Source of the DNA: Bradyrhizobium liaoningense
GTDB taxonomy: Bacteria; Pseudomonadota; Alphaproteobacteria; Rhizobiales; Xanthobacteraceae
DNA: 64,000 nucleotides
Direction: 5' to 3'
NCBI RefSeq assembly: GCF_018130825.1
Contig: NZ_JAFCJS010000002.1
Location: 992,001-1,056,000, forward strand
In this document: piece by piece, positions 34,261 to 43,158 of the stretch
Position numbering within the stretch: position 1 is the first letter of the stretch
Layout: each line of letters opens with the position of its first letter
The notes under the pieces: model-generated
The model's input: the letters and a program-made list of their open reading frames with translations, nothing else
Told to the model about the DNA's origin: nothing
Databases searched by the model: none
Position numbers and translations under genes: made by a program

Positions 34261-35135
34261 CGCGTGATCTCCTGCCTGACATCGACGGTGCGCAGGATCA
34301 GTGAGACGATCGCGACCAGCACCAGCGTCAGCAGCACGGCGCTCGCGGCCGCAGTCGGATATTGCAGCACGCCGACGTCCTCGTAGAAGGCGCTGACCAC
34401 CGAGGCCGAGCCGCCGCCGGACATCACCTTGACCACGAAGAAGTCACCCATCACGATCGAGACCACGAAGATGGTGCCGAGCGCGATGCCGCTCTTGGAC
34501 ATCGGCACCACGATCAGGCGCATGATGTCGAAGCGACTGGCGCCGGCGTCGATCGCGGCCTCGATCAGCTTCTTGTCGATCCGCGCCATGGAGTTGAAGA
34601 TCGGCACGATCATGAAGATCGTGAGCTGGTGGACGTAGGCGATGACCACCGCGAGATCGGAGAACAGCAGCACCTCCAGCGGCTGACGGATCACGCCCGT
34701 CGCCAGCAGCGCCTGGTTGATCAGGCCCTCCTTGCCGAGCAGCGGAATCCAGGAAATCATCCGGATGATGTTCGAGGTCCAGAACGGCACGGTGCACAGG
34801 AGGAACAGGCCGATCGCGAGCAGCTGGTTGCGGACGTGAAACACCAGGAAGTAGGCGACGAAGAAGCCGATGATCAGCGTGAAGATCCAGGTCAGCACCG
34901 TGAACTTGATCGTCGCCAGATAAAGCTTCAGCGTCAGCGCCGAGTGCAGCACCTCGACATAGCTCGCCAGCGTGAAGCCGGGTGTGAGCCCGCCAAACCC
35001 GTCGGTGGCGAAGAAGCTCGCCGCCAGCACCACCAGGATCGGCGCCACGAAGAACGGCACGAGCACCAGGACCAGCGGCGAGACATAGAGCCAGCCGGCC
35101 AGGTTGGATCGCGATGGAGTTGGACTCGGCTGCAT
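34257..35135 (-). CDS. ABC transporter permease (PotB type)
   Basis: A 292-residue inner-membrane permease with about six spans and the EAA loop KKLIEAAIDAGASRFDIMRLIVVPMSKSG. The start ATG is at 35135, 77 bases after the receptor stop. It is coupled to the PotC-type gene by a four-base overlap. The order receptor - PotB - PotC - PotA is typical for this importer class. Confidence 0.93.
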   Translation of the reverse strand: MQPSPTPSRSNLAGWLYVSPLVLVLVPFFVAPILVVLAASFFATDGFGGLTPGFTLASYVEVLHSALTLKLYLATIKFTVLTWIFTLIIGFFVAYFLVFHVRNQLLAIGLFLLCTVPFWTSNIIRMISWIPLLGKEGLINQALLATGVIRQPLEVLLFSDLAVVIAYVHQLTIFMIVPIFNSMARIDKKLIEAAIDAGASRFDIMRLIVVPMSKSGIALGTIFVVSIVMGDFFVVKVMSGGGSASVVSAFYEDVGVLQYPTAAASAVLLTLVLVAIVSLILRTVDVRQEITR

Positions 35136-35212
35136 GTCAGCGAACGCCTCGACGTCGATCTCACCCGCCGGCGCGTCGCCGCGCCGGCGTCTTTCGTCAG
35201 GGAAAGCAGGTT

Positions 35213-36562
35213 TCAGGCCACCTTGAAGTCGTTCCAGCGCTTGTTCATGTAGGCGGCCTCGTCCATCAGCGTGTTCCAGCAGGAGATGTTCTTGACGCGG
35301 TCGAGGAACGAGCCGCCGTCACGCTTGGTGCCGGCCTTCTCCATCGCAACGCCATAGGGATCGTTGACCACCTCGGGCGCGGGCTGGCCCTCGTACCAGA
35401 ATGCCCATTCGGCCGGGGTGAGGAATTTCTTCGCAGTCGAGGGTACCGGGCTGTAATAGCCGTAGCGCGCGACAAAGCCGCCCTGCCAGCCCGACAGGTA
35501 CCAATTGAGATATTCATAGGCCGCGTCGAGCTTCTTGCCGGTGAGGTGCTTCATCAGGCCCATGCCGTTGCACCAGCCTCGGTAGCCTTCCTTGCCGTTC
35601 TTGACGTTGACGGGCGCGTAGACGCAGGGAATTTCCTTGACGCGGACGGCGGCGACCGCCGGCGACCACATCGACTGGATGATGACCTCGCCCGCCGCCA
35701 TCAGCTGCACCGACTGGTCGAAGGTGGTCCAGGTCGCGCGGAACTGGCCCTGCTTCTTCAGCTCGATCAGCTTGTTGCAGGTGAAGTCGATCTCCTCCTT
35801 GGTCATGTTGCCCTTGTTGCCGTACTTGATCAGCCCGGCGCTCTCGAAGCAGAGCGCCGCGTCCATGATGCCGATGGCGGGCACGTCGAGGATCGCGGCC
35901 TTGCCCTTGAACTTGGGGTCGATCAGGTCCTTCCACTCGGTCACTTCATGGCCGACGAGGTCGGGGCGATAGCCGATGGAGTCGGCGTTGTAGACCTGCG
36001 GCAGGAAGGTCGCCCATTCGGTGACGCCGTCATTGAGGTCGGTCGCGTCAGGCTTGACGATGTACATGGCCTCATAGGGCGAAATGCCCTGGCGCGGGAT
36101 CTTGTGGCCGTCGATCTCGCCCTTGGTGAAGATCGGCAGGATGTTGTCGAACTCCTTGACCTTCTTGACCTCGATGCCCTGGATCACGCCGCGTTTCGCC
36201 GCCAGCTTGGCTTGCCAGCCCTCAAGATCGGCAATGTCGACCGTATTAGGCTGGCTTATGAAGCGGTTGATGGCGGCGGAGGTGTCGAGGTTCTGCATCG
36301 TCACCTTGAAGCCGAGATCCTTGGCAGCCTGGTCGCCGATCGCCTTCACCACCGAATAGGACACGCCGACATGGCGGAGCTCGATGTCCTTGATCTCCTG
36401 TGCCCAGATGGTCGGGAAGCCGCGGATCGCGTCCGACCCTGCGGCTGCGCCCGCAACCGCGGCTGCCCCCTTCAACAGCATGCGCCGGCTCAGCTTTTTC
36501 GTAAGTGTCGCTTCCGTTCCCGCCGGATCGGAAGTGGACGTCCCCTTAATCCTGTCAGACAT
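35213..36562 (-). CDS. ABC transporter substrate-binding protein (PotD type, Tat signal)
   Basis: A 449-residue periplasmic receptor, first gene of the importer-hydroxylase-amidase operon. ATG 36562 is chosen because GAGGG lies seven bases before it; the ATG at 36574 has no site. The N-terminus is long and polar before a twin-arginine signal KKLSRRMLLKGAAAVAGAAAG (about residues 22-42), cleaved before QEIKDIELRHVG. The mature part is an extracellular solute-binding family 1-like protein (GISPYEAMYIVKPDATD, MAAGEVIIQSMWSPAVAAVRVK). Export in folded form by Tat is common for this receptor class in rhizobia. Confidence 0.92.
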   Translation of the reverse strand: MSDRIKGTSTSDPAGTEATLTKKLSRRMLLKGAAAVAGAAAGSDAIRGFPTIWAQEIKDIELRHVGVSYSVVKAIGDQAAKDLGFKVTMQNLDTSAAINRFISQPNTVDIADLEGWQAKLAAKRGVIQGIEVKKVKEFDNILPIFTKGEIDGHKIPRQGISPYEAMYIVKPDATDLNDGVTEWATFLPQVYNADSIGYRPDLVGHEVTEWKDLIDPKFKGKAAILDVPAIGIMDAALCFESAGLIKYGNKGNMTKEEIDFTCNKLIELKKQGQFRATWTTFDQSVQLMAAGEVIIQSMWSPAVAAVRVKEIPCVYAPVNVKNGKEGYRGWCNGMGLMKHLTGKKLDAAYEYLNWYLSGWQGGFVARYGYYSPVPSTAKKFLTPAEWAFWYEGQPAPEVVNDPYGVAMEKAGTKRDGGSFLDRVKNISCWNTLMDEAAYMNKRWNDFKVA

Positions 36563-36659
36563 GGCAACCCTCATTGGTTACGATGAACGCTCGCCCCGAT
36601 CGCCGCTGATCGGCTGCGGATGTGATCAGTTGCGCGTGAGGCTATGGCTGAGATTTTGC

Positions 36660-36680
36660 GAAGTAAAATTGGAAGTAAAA
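36660..36680. promoter_or_regulatory. Tandem GAAGTAAAA repeat in divergent promoter region
   Basis: Two GAAGTAAAA copies at 36660-36668 and 36672-36680 are 12 bases apart, about one helical turn. They are enclosed by the inverted pair GCGAA/TTCGC. They lie in a notably AT-rich patch between the divergent PotD-type receptor gene and the GH79 gene. This looks like an operator or UP-type element for one of the two promoters. Confidence 0.35.
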
Positions 36681-36727
36681 ATTCGCGATATAAACGCGGC
36701 TAATGGGTCAGACCGCTGCATTGGCTT

Positions 36728-38284
36728 TTGGCAGCGCGCATAAGAAGGCGTCAGGACGTGTATACAAGGACGGCGACTGGACGATGCGGCAACGTCCGCA
36801 TCGCGCACGTGATCGGCGTCGCATTGCTCGTCGCGGCGACAAGTCGCACAGCATGCGCGAGCGAAGTCGTGATCGCGCCGCCGCGCATGAAGGCGATCGG
36901 CACAGTCGACTCGCGCTTCCAATCCTACAATGTCGAGATGGTGGAGGTGACGGGCGGACGTTTCTGGAAACCTTACGCGGAAGGCCGGATGCAGCGCGAT
37001 CGCTACAGCGGCAGGCCTCCGATCGATCTCGCCAACACTCGCCTGCGCAAGGTCGCGGCGGCGCTGTCGCCGGCCTATATCCGCGTCAGCGGCACCTGGG
37101 CGAACGCGACCTATGTTGCGGACACCGAGACCGCGCCGTCGGCTCCGCCTGCCGGCTTCAACACTGTGCTCAGCCGCGCGCAATGGCGCGGCGTCATCGA
37201 CTTCGCCCGCGCGGCCGATGCGGAGATCGTGACGTCCTTTGCGGTCAGCCCCGGCAGCCGCGACGCAAATGGCGTGTGGATGCCGGACCAGGCGCAGCGC
37301 CTCATCGATGCGACACGCTCGCTCGGCGGTCGCATCGCCGCCGCCGAGTTCATGAACGAGCCGACGCTTGCAGCGAACAACGGCGCGCCGCCGGGATATG
37401 ACGCGGAGGCTTATGGCCGCGACTTCAGGATCTTCCGCGACTGGATGCGACGCAGCGCGCCGGAGGCACTGATCCTCGGACCGGGCTCGATCGGCGATGC
37501 ACCATCACCGTCCGGCTCGGGCATCACCACACGCGACCTGCTTGCCGCATCCGGTCCCAGTGTCGATCGCTTCTCCTATCACCACTACAACACGCTCTCG
37601 CCCCGCTGCGGTGTCCATGACGATCCGTTGCAGGCGCTGTCGGAGGAGTGGCTGGCCCGCACTGACGCCACGCTCGCCGTCTACCGCGCGCTGCGCGACG
37701 CGTTCGAGCCGGACAAGCCGATCTGGCTGACGGAAACGGCGGACGCTGCCTGCGGCGGCAATCCCTGGGATGCGACCTTCCTCGACACCTTCCGCTATCT
37801 CGACCAGCTCGGCCGTCTGGCGAGAGCCGGCGTGCAGGTGGTGATGCACAACACGCTCGCGGCCAGCGACTACGGCTTGCTCGACGAGCAATCGTTTCGT
37901 CCAAGGCCAAATTATTGGGCCGCCCTGCTGTGGCGGCGCCTGATGGGCACGACCGTGCTCGAGGCGGAGACTCCATCGATGCCCGACTTTCACGCCTACG
38001 CGCATTGTCACCCCAACACGAAGGGCGCCGTCTCCGTGCTCCTCATCAACAGCGCGCGAAACGCACCGCACGTCGTGACCTTGGCGGGCCCTGCCGAGCG
38101 CTACACGCTGCAAGCTGATCGCCTGCAAAGCGCGACCGTCCGGTTGAATGGCGAGCCCATGGAATTGGCCGCCAACGACGGCCTGCCGCGCCTTCAGGGG
38201 CGTCCCGCGCCGGCGGGCCGGCTCCGGCTGCCGCCCGCCAGCATCACCTTCCTGGTGATGCCGGACGCCGCGGCCTGTCGCTGA
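36728..38284 (+). CDS. Secreted GH79 heparanase-like glycoside hydrolase
   Basis: Up to 518 residues counted from a TTG at 36728; a GTG at 36758 with AGAAGG upstream is an alternative start. Either keeps a signal peptide (IAHVIGVALLVAATSRTACA). The mature protein has a GH79-type TIM barrel: a Y-I-R-V-S-G strand near 117, the acid/base glutamate in EFMNEP (E211) and the nucleophile in WLTETADAACGG (E336). This is followed by the heparanase-like run DQLGRLARAGVQVVMHNTL and DEQSFRPRPNYWAALLWRRLMGT, and a C-terminal beta domain. Relatives cleave beta-glucuronides from glycosaminoglycans or arabinogalactan. The natural substrate may be a plant or microbial uronic-acid glycan. It is convergent with the MFS gene. 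Confidence 0.85.
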   Translation: MAARIRRRQDVYTRTATGRCGNVRIAHVIGVALLVAATSRTACASEVVIAPPRMKAIGTVDSRFQSYNVEMVEVTGGRFWKPYAEGRMQRDRYSGRPPIDLANTRLRKVAAALSPAYIRVSGTWANATYVADTETAPSAPPAGFNTVLSRAQWRGVIDFARAADAEIVTSFAVSPGSRDANGVWMPDQAQRLIDATRSLGGRIAAAEFMNEPTLAANNGAPPGYDAEAYGRDFRIFRDWMRRSAPEALILGPGSIGDAPSPSGSGITTRDLLAASGPSVDRFSYHHYNTLSPRCGVHDDPLQALSEEWLARTDATLAVYRALRDAFEPDKPIWLTETADAACGGNPWDATFLDTFRYLDQLGRLARAGVQVVMHNTLAASDYGLLDEQSFRPRPNYWAALLWRRLMGTTVLEAETPSMPDFHAYAHCHPNTKGAVSVLLINSARNAPHVVTLAGPAERYTLQADRLQSATVRLNGEPMELAANDGLPRLQGRPAPAGRLRLPPASITFLVMPDAAACR

Positions 38285-38293
38285 AGCAAGCTG

Positions 38294-39592
38294 CTATTTC
38301 AGAGCGTCGCGCGCCGTCTCCGGCGCCAGCAAGCTCGCGATGATCGTGATGATCGAGAGCCCGATGATATACACCGACACCGCCCAGTAGGATCCCGCCC
38401 AAGCCAGCAGTGCGGTTGCGATCAATGGCGAGAAACCGCCGCTCAGCGCGGCCGCGACATTGGCGCCGAGCGATGCGCCGCTGTAGCGCACCTGGGTACG
38501 GAACAGTTCCGGCATGAAGGCGGCCTTCGGTCCGAACAGCAGCGCGTGGGTCAGCGTCATCGTGACGACGAGCGCGAGCGTGATCAGTGCCGGCTCCCTG
38601 GTGTCGAGGAACCAGAACAGCGGAAACGCGAGCGCCACCGAGAACACGCCGCCGGCGAGATACAGCGCCCTGCGGCCGAAAATATCGGAGAGCCAGCCGG
38701 CGAGCGGCAGCGTCGCGAACTCGACGATCGCGGCATAGACCACCGCATCCAGGATCACCTGGCGCGGCAGGCCGAGCTTGGTCGTGGCATAGACCACGGT
38801 GAAGACAGTGAGGAGATAAGCGAGCCCGACCTCCGACACCGTGATGCCGATCGCCAGAAGAAAGCTGCGCCAGTCGCGACGAAGCACCTCCAGCACCGGC
38901 TGCGCCAGCACCTCCTTGCGCTCGACGACTTCCTTGAAGTGCGGCGTCTCGGCCAGCCTCAGCCGCACGATGAAGCCGACGCCGACCAGCAGAATGCTGA
39001 TCCAGAACGGCATGCGCCAGCCCCAGCTCAGAAAATCGGCTTCGGGCAGCTTGGTCATCAGAGCAAAGATGCCGGTGGAGGCGGCAACGCCGACGGGAAA
39101 GCCGATCTGCACCAGGCTGCCGTAGAAGCCGCGGCGGTTGCCGGCATGCTCGATCACCATCACGACCGCGCCGCTCCACTCGCCACCGAGCCCGATGCCC
39201 TGGACGAAGCGCAAGGCGATCAGCAGGATCGGCGCCCAGACGCCGATCTGGCTGTAGGTCGGCAGGCAGCCGATCAGGAAGGTGCCGAGCCCCATCGCGA
39301 TCATGGTCGCAACCAGCATCGTCTTGCGGCCGAGCCGGTCGCCGTAATGCCCGATGATCGCGCCACCGATCGGCCGCGCCACGAAGCCGACCGCGTAGGT
39401 GGAGAACGCGACCAGCGTGCCGACGAACGGATCGAAGCTCGGAAAGAACAGCTTGTTGAAGACGAGCGCAGCGGCCGTGCCGTAGATCAGGAAGTCGTAC
39501 CACTCGATCGCGGTGCCGAGCGCGCTCGCCCACACCACATGCGCCGTCGTCGATCTCTCCGTCGCCGCGGAGACCCCCGTTGCTGCCGTCAT
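38294..39592 (-). CDS. MFS transporter, metabolite:H+ symporter (MHS) type
   Basis: A 432-residue major facilitator with twelve spans. The ATG at 39592 is preferred over an upstream TTG in the same frame. Family motifs are ASALGTAIEWYDFLIYGTAAA at the N-terminus, GHYGDRLGRKTML between helices 2 and 3, and ALRFVQGIGLGGEWSGAV in helix 4. MHS carriers import organic acids such as alpha-ketoglutarate, shikimate or proline betaine with protons. It stands alone, convergent with the GH79 gene (nine bases between stops), and is followed upstream by 590 bases of repetitive intergenic DNA. Confidence 0.92.
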   Translation of the reverse strand: MTAATGVSAATERSTTAHVVWASALGTAIEWYDFLIYGTAAALVFNKLFFPSFDPFVGTLVAFSTYAVGFVARPIGGAIIGHYGDRLGRKTMLVATMIAMGLGTFLIGCLPTYSQIGVWAPILLIALRFVQGIGLGGEWSGAVVMVIEHAGNRRGFYGSLVQIGFPVGVAASTGIFALMTKLPEADFLSWGWRMPFWISILLVGVGFIVRLRLAETPHFKEVVERKEVLAQPVLEVLRRDWRSFLLAIGITVSEVGLAYLLTVFTVVYATTKLGLPRQVILDAVVYAAIVEFATLPLAGWLSDIFGRRALYLAGGVFSVALAFPLFWFLDTREPALITLALVVTMTLTHALLFGPKAAFMPELFRTQVRYSGASLGANVAAALSGGFSPLIATALLAWAGSYWAVSVYIIGLSIITIIASLLAPETARDALK

Positions 39593-39709
39593 GCCCTGCC
39601 CCAAAAATTCCGGATGGCATCATGGCCAATCGCAGGGAGGGTTGCAACCTGCGGAGGTGAAGGCTCTCACAGGATAACAACGAGAGATTTGTGGGCCGCT
39701 TCGCAACGC

Positions 39710-39864
39710 CCGTCATTGCGAGGAGCTCGCGACAAAATTGCGCAGCAATTTTGCGCTGATGCGACGAAGCAATCCAGACTGCCTCTGCGGAAAGACTCTG
39801 GATTGCTTCGCGGAGCCTGTCATCGGGCCGCGCTTTGCGCGGACCCGTTGGCTCGCAATGACGG
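39710..39864. repeat. 155-base nested palindromic element
   Basis: Outer ends are inverted (CCGTCATTGCGAG and CTCGCAATGACGG). Inside are two further hairpins: arms CAAAATTGC/GCAATTTTG at 39733-39753, and arms CGAAGCAATCCAGA/TCTGGATTGCTTCG around 39765-39812. The layout matches a dispersed intergenic element common in Bradyrhizobium and Rhodopseudomonas genomes. No protein-coding content is credible here. It lies in the 590-base spacer upstream of the MFS gene. Confidence 0.8.
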
Positions 39865-39898
39865 TTGGTGAACCAGTTTGGCACTCTGCCCATTCATC

Positions 39899-40019
39899 GT
39901 CGTCCTGGCGAAAGCCAGGACCCATTACCCCGGTCAGCGTTATCAAACACGCGCTGCGGCTAAAGCGTCCGAAACAACAGCCTGCGGTGATTATGGGTCC
40001 TGGCTTTCGCCAGGACGAC
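39899..40019. repeat. 121-base inverted-end repeat, copy 1
   Basis: The ends GTCGTCCTGGCGAAAGCCAG and CTGGCTTTCGCCAGGACGAC are inverted, and each itself folds as a small hairpin (CTGGCGAAAGCCAG). The inner flanks are GACCCATTACCCC and ATGGGTCC. A second element of the same length and ends lies at 43959-44079 with an unrelated-looking centre. Both sit beside the LivK-flavoprotein-IclR operon, one on each side. Confidence 0.82.
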
Positions 40020-40100
40020 ACCGCGTATTGGGCACCGACATTCCAACTCACCGCTCCAAGCCGCCGCCCCGCGGAACCCGCCTCACCCCTCTATTCGCCA

Positions 40101-40129
40101 TTGACAAATTCATTTGCCAATATCTAATT
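40101..40129 (+). promoter_or_regulatory. Candidate promoter with overlapping palindrome for livK operon
   Basis: A TTGACA box at 40101-40106 is followed after 17 bases by CTAATT (40124-40129), a plausible sigma-70-type promoter 54 bases before the LivK-type gene. The palindrome CAAAT-TC-ATTTG at 40105-40116 overlaps the -35 box and could be an operator for the IclR regulator encoded at the end of the operon. Confidence 0.45.
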
Positions 40130-40182
40130 TATCGCCAGAACAACGGCCACAACAAGCGGCCCATAAAAGTGAGGGAACGACG

Positions 40183-41397
40183 ATGAGAGGCTTTCTGGCC
40201 TGCGCCATGCTCGCGGCCATGACTTCGGCTGCCATGACAACAGCCGCGACTGCGCAAGTCTCCGACGACGCGGTGCGGATCGGCGTGCTGACGGACCTGT
40301 CGAGCTGGGGCCGCGACAACAGCGGGCCGGGCTCGGTCGAAGCGGCCAGGATGGCGGTGGAGGAGTTCGGGCCGACGGTGCTCGGCAAGCCGATCGAGAT
40401 CATCAGTGCCGATCACCAGATGAAGACCGATGTCGGCGTGCAGATCGTGCGCGGCTGGTTCGACAACGGCAAGGTCGATGCCGTCGTCGACATCCCCAAT
40501 TCCGGCATCGCGATCGCCGTGCACAACATGGTGCGCGAGCGCAATAAGATCGCCCTGCTCTCCGGCCCCGGCGCGAGCTCGCTGACCGACGAGCTGTGCA
40601 GCCCGAACACCGTGCACTTCACCTACGACACCTATGCGCTGTCGAAGGTGACGGCGTCCGCCGTGATCAAGGAAGGCGGCAAGTCCTGGTACTTCATCAC
40701 GGCGGACTACGCCTTCGGCCAGCAGCTCGAGAAGGACGCGACGCGCTTCATCAACGAGATGGGCGGCAAGGTACTTGGCGGCGTCAAGCACCCGACCAAT
40801 ACCGCCGACTTTTCCTCCTTCGCGCTGCAGGCGCAGAGCTCGAAATCGGACGTGGTCGCCTTCGCCAATGCCGGCCAGGACACCGACAACGCCATCAAGC
40901 AGTCCGGCGAGTTCGGCCTCGTCCAGGGCGGCCAGAAGCTGGTCGGCCTCCTCATGTTCGACACCGACGTGCACGCGATCGGCCTCAAGGCCGCGCAGGG
41001 CACCTACATGACCACGGCCGCGTACTGGAACATGGACGAGGCAACCCGCGCCTGGTCGAAGAAGTTCTACGAGCGCACCAAGGTGATGCCGACCATGATC
41101 CACACCGGCGTCTACGGCTCGGTGCTGCATTATCTCAAGGGCATCAAGGCCGCCGGCACCGACGATCCCGCCAAGGTAATGGCCAAGATGCGCGAGCTGC
41201 CGATCGAGGATATCTTCGTCCATGGCGGCAAGTTGCGCGAGGACGGCCGCGTCATTCGCGACATGTATCTGGCCAAGGTGAAGTCACCCGAGCAGTCCAA
41301 GGAACCGTGGGACTATCTGGACATCGTCAAGACCGTGAAGGGCGAGGACGCCTTTCGCCCGGTCTCGGAGTCCAAATGTCCGCTTCTGAAGAAGTGA
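40183..41397 (+). CDS. Branched-chain amino acid-type ABC receptor (LivK family), orphan
   Basis: A 404-residue periplasmic receptor of the LivK/type I family. The start ATG 40183 follows GTGAGGGAA and gives a Sec signal (MRGFLACAMLAAMTSAAM) cleaved near TAAT-AQ. The mature part shows VRIGVLTDLSSWGRDNSGPGSVEAARMAVEEFG, typical of receptors in rhizobia that bind aromatic acids or amides as well as amino acids, and SWYFITADYAFGQQLEKDA. No LivHMGF genes are nearby. It lies eight bases upstream of an FAD oxidoreductase gene, so its ligand is probably that enzyme's substrate. Confidence 0.93.
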   Translation: MRGFLACAMLAAMTSAAMTTAATAQVSDDAVRIGVLTDLSSWGRDNSGPGSVEAARMAVEEFGPTVLGKPIEIISADHQMKTDVGVQIVRGWFDNGKVDAVVDIPNSGIAIAVHNMVRERNKIALLSGPGASSLTDELCSPNTVHFTYDTYALSKVTASAVIKEGGKSWYFITADYAFGQQLEKDATRFINEMGGKVLGGVKHPTNTADFSSFALQAQSSKSDVVAFANAGQDTDNAIKQSGEFGLVQGGQKLVGLLMFDTDVHAIGLKAAQGTYMTTAAYWNMDEATRAWSKKFYERTKVMPTMIHTGVYGSVLHYLKGIKAAGTDDPAKVMAKMRELPIEDIFVHGGKLREDGRVIRDMYLAKVKSPEQSKEPWDYLDIVKTVKGEDAFRPVSESKCPLLKK

Positions 41398-41405
41398 GGT
41401 GAGCG

Positions 41406-43139
41406 ATGACCGGCAGCGAGCACAACGCAGTTGAGACTTACGAGTGCGACGTGCTCGTGGCCGGATCGGGTTGCTCCGGCATGTCGGCCGCGATCACCGC
41501 GCGCTCTCGCGGGCTCAACGTGCTGATCGTGGAGAAGGAGCCGCGCTTCGGCGGCACCACCGCCCGCTCCGGCGGCTGGCTGTGGATTCCCGGCACGTCG
41601 CTGGCGAAGGCCTATGGCATCGAGGAAACGCCCGAGCAGGCGCGAACTTACCTGCGGCACGAAGCCGGCAACAATTACGACGCCGCGCGGGTCGATGCCT
41701 TCCTGAACGCCGGCCCCGAGGCCGTTGATTTCTTCACCACCAGGACCACGCTGCGCTTCGACATGCCGCTGGTCTTTCCCGACTACCACTCCGAGGCGCC
41801 GGGCGGCACGCAGGGTGGCCGCTCCATGGTGGCCCGTCCGTTCGACGGCCGCGAGCTCGGCGACCAGATCAAGACGCTGGGCATGCCGCTCCCCGAGCTC
41901 ACCGTATTCGGCATGATGCTGGGGTCAGGCAAGGACATCGTCCATTTCATGCGCGCGACGAAATCGCTGACCTCGGCGGTCTATGTCGCCAAGCGCCTGT
42001 CGCGGCACCTGATGGACGTGCTCCGCTATGGCCGCGGCATGACCTTGACCAACGGCAATGCGCTCGCAGGACGCCTCGCGAAGTCCGCGCAGGATCTGAA
42101 GATTCCGATGTGGCTGTCCTCCCCGGTGCGCGAGCTGACGGTCGAGAACGGCGCAGTCACCGGCGCCATCGTCGTCCGCGAGGGCCGCGAGGTGCGTGTT
42201 CGCGCGCGACAGGGGGTCGTGCTCGCCTGCGGCGGCTTCCCGCACGATGTCGAACGTCGCAAGAAGATGTTCCCGCACGCACCGACCGGCAAGGAGCACT
42301 TTTCGCCCGGCCCCACCGGCAATACCGGCGACGGCCTGCGGCTTGCGGAAAGCGCCGGCGGGCATATCGAGGATCGCCTGCCGAACGCGGCAGCCTGGGT
42401 GCCGGTGTCGCTGACCACGCGCAAGGACGGCTCGAAGGGCGTGATGCCGCACTTCATCGACCGCGCCAAGCCCGGCGTCATCGCGGTGATGCGCGATGGC
42501 AGGCGCTTCGCCAATGAGGGCAATTCCTATCACGACTTCGTCCAGGCCATGATCAAGGCCGCAAAACCCGGCGAGGAGATCGCAGCGTATCTCGTCTGCG
42601 ATCACCCGACGCTGCGCAAATACGGCCTCGGCTGCGTGCCGCCCTTCCCGATGCCGACGGGTCATCACCTCAAGACCGGCTACCTCATGCGCGGCGACAC
42701 GCTTGAAGCTCTGGCGGCGAAAGCCGGTATCGACGCAAAGGCATTCGTCGAGACCGTCAAGCAATTCAATGCGACGGCGCCGCAAGGCCAGGATGCCGCC
42801 TTCGGCAAGGGTTCAAAAGCCTATAACCGCTATCAGGGCGACGCGCTGCACGGCCCCAACCCCTGCGTTGCCCCGATCGAGAACGGCCCGTTCTACGCCG
42901 TCAAGATGGTGATCGGCGATCTCGGCACCTATGCCGGCATCGTCACCGACGAAAACGCGTGCGCGCTCGACGCCGAGGGCCGGGTGATTCCCGGCCTCTA
43001 TGCCGCCGGCAATGACATGGCGAGCATCATGGGCGGCAATTATCCCGGCGCCGGCATCACGCTTGGGCCGGCGCTGACCTTCGGCTACATTGCCGGCCGT
43101 CATCTCGCCGACAGCGCCGCGAGGCGCAACGCGGCGTAA
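41406..43139 (+). CDS. FAD-dependent oxidoreductase (fumarate reductase/KstD flavoprotein family)
   Basis: A 577-residue flavoprotein of the FAD-binding-2 family, like 3-ketosteroid delta-1 dehydrogenase and soluble fumarate reductase. The FAD motif DVLVAGSGCSGMSAAITA (about 15-32) is followed by FGGTTARSGGWLWIPGT. The C-terminal part ends GLYAAGNDMASIMGGNYPGAGITLGPALTFGYIAG, the second FAD contact and catalytic cap region. Enzymes of this family desaturate or reduce C-C bonds next to a carbonyl. It follows the orphan receptor by eight bases and precedes an IclR gene by 19 bases. The substrate is unknown; no other ring-degrading steroid gene is present. Confidence 0.92.
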   Translation: MTGSEHNAVETYECDVLVAGSGCSGMSAAITARSRGLNVLIVEKEPRFGGTTARSGGWLWIPGTSLAKAYGIEETPEQARTYLRHEAGNNYDAARVDAFLNAGPEAVDFFTTRTTLRFDMPLVFPDYHSEAPGGTQGGRSMVARPFDGRELGDQIKTLGMPLPELTVFGMMLGSGKDIVHFMRATKSLTSAVYVAKRLSRHLMDVLRYGRGMTLTNGNALAGRLAKSAQDLKIPMWLSSPVRELTVENGAVTGAIVVREGREVRVRARQGVVLACGGFPHDVERRKKMFPHAPTGKEHFSPGPTGNTGDGLRLAESAGGHIEDRLPNAAAWVPVSLTTRKDGSKGVMPHFIDRAKPGVIAVMRDGRRFANEGNSYHDFVQAMIKAAKPGEEIAAYLVCDHPTLRKYGLGCVPPFPMPTGHHLKTGYLMRGDTLEALAAKAGIDAKAFVETVKQFNATAPQGQDAAFGKGSKAYNRYQGDALHGPNPCVAPIENGPFYAVKMVIGDLGTYAGIVTDENACALDAEGRVIPGLYAAGNDMASIMGGNYPGAGITLGPALTFGYIAGRHLADSAARRNAA

Positions 43140-43158
43140 GCGCGACGCCAGGAGGCGC

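Noticed and set aside
32256..36562. Genuine spermidine/putrescine transporter
   Set aside because: The protein classes match, but linkage to the molybdenum hydroxylase and amidase points to another substrate, so no pot symbols were assigned.
39593..40182. Small coding genes in the long spacer
   Set aside because: All short frames here lie in palindromic repeat DNA, lack ribosome-binding sites and show no protein-like composition.
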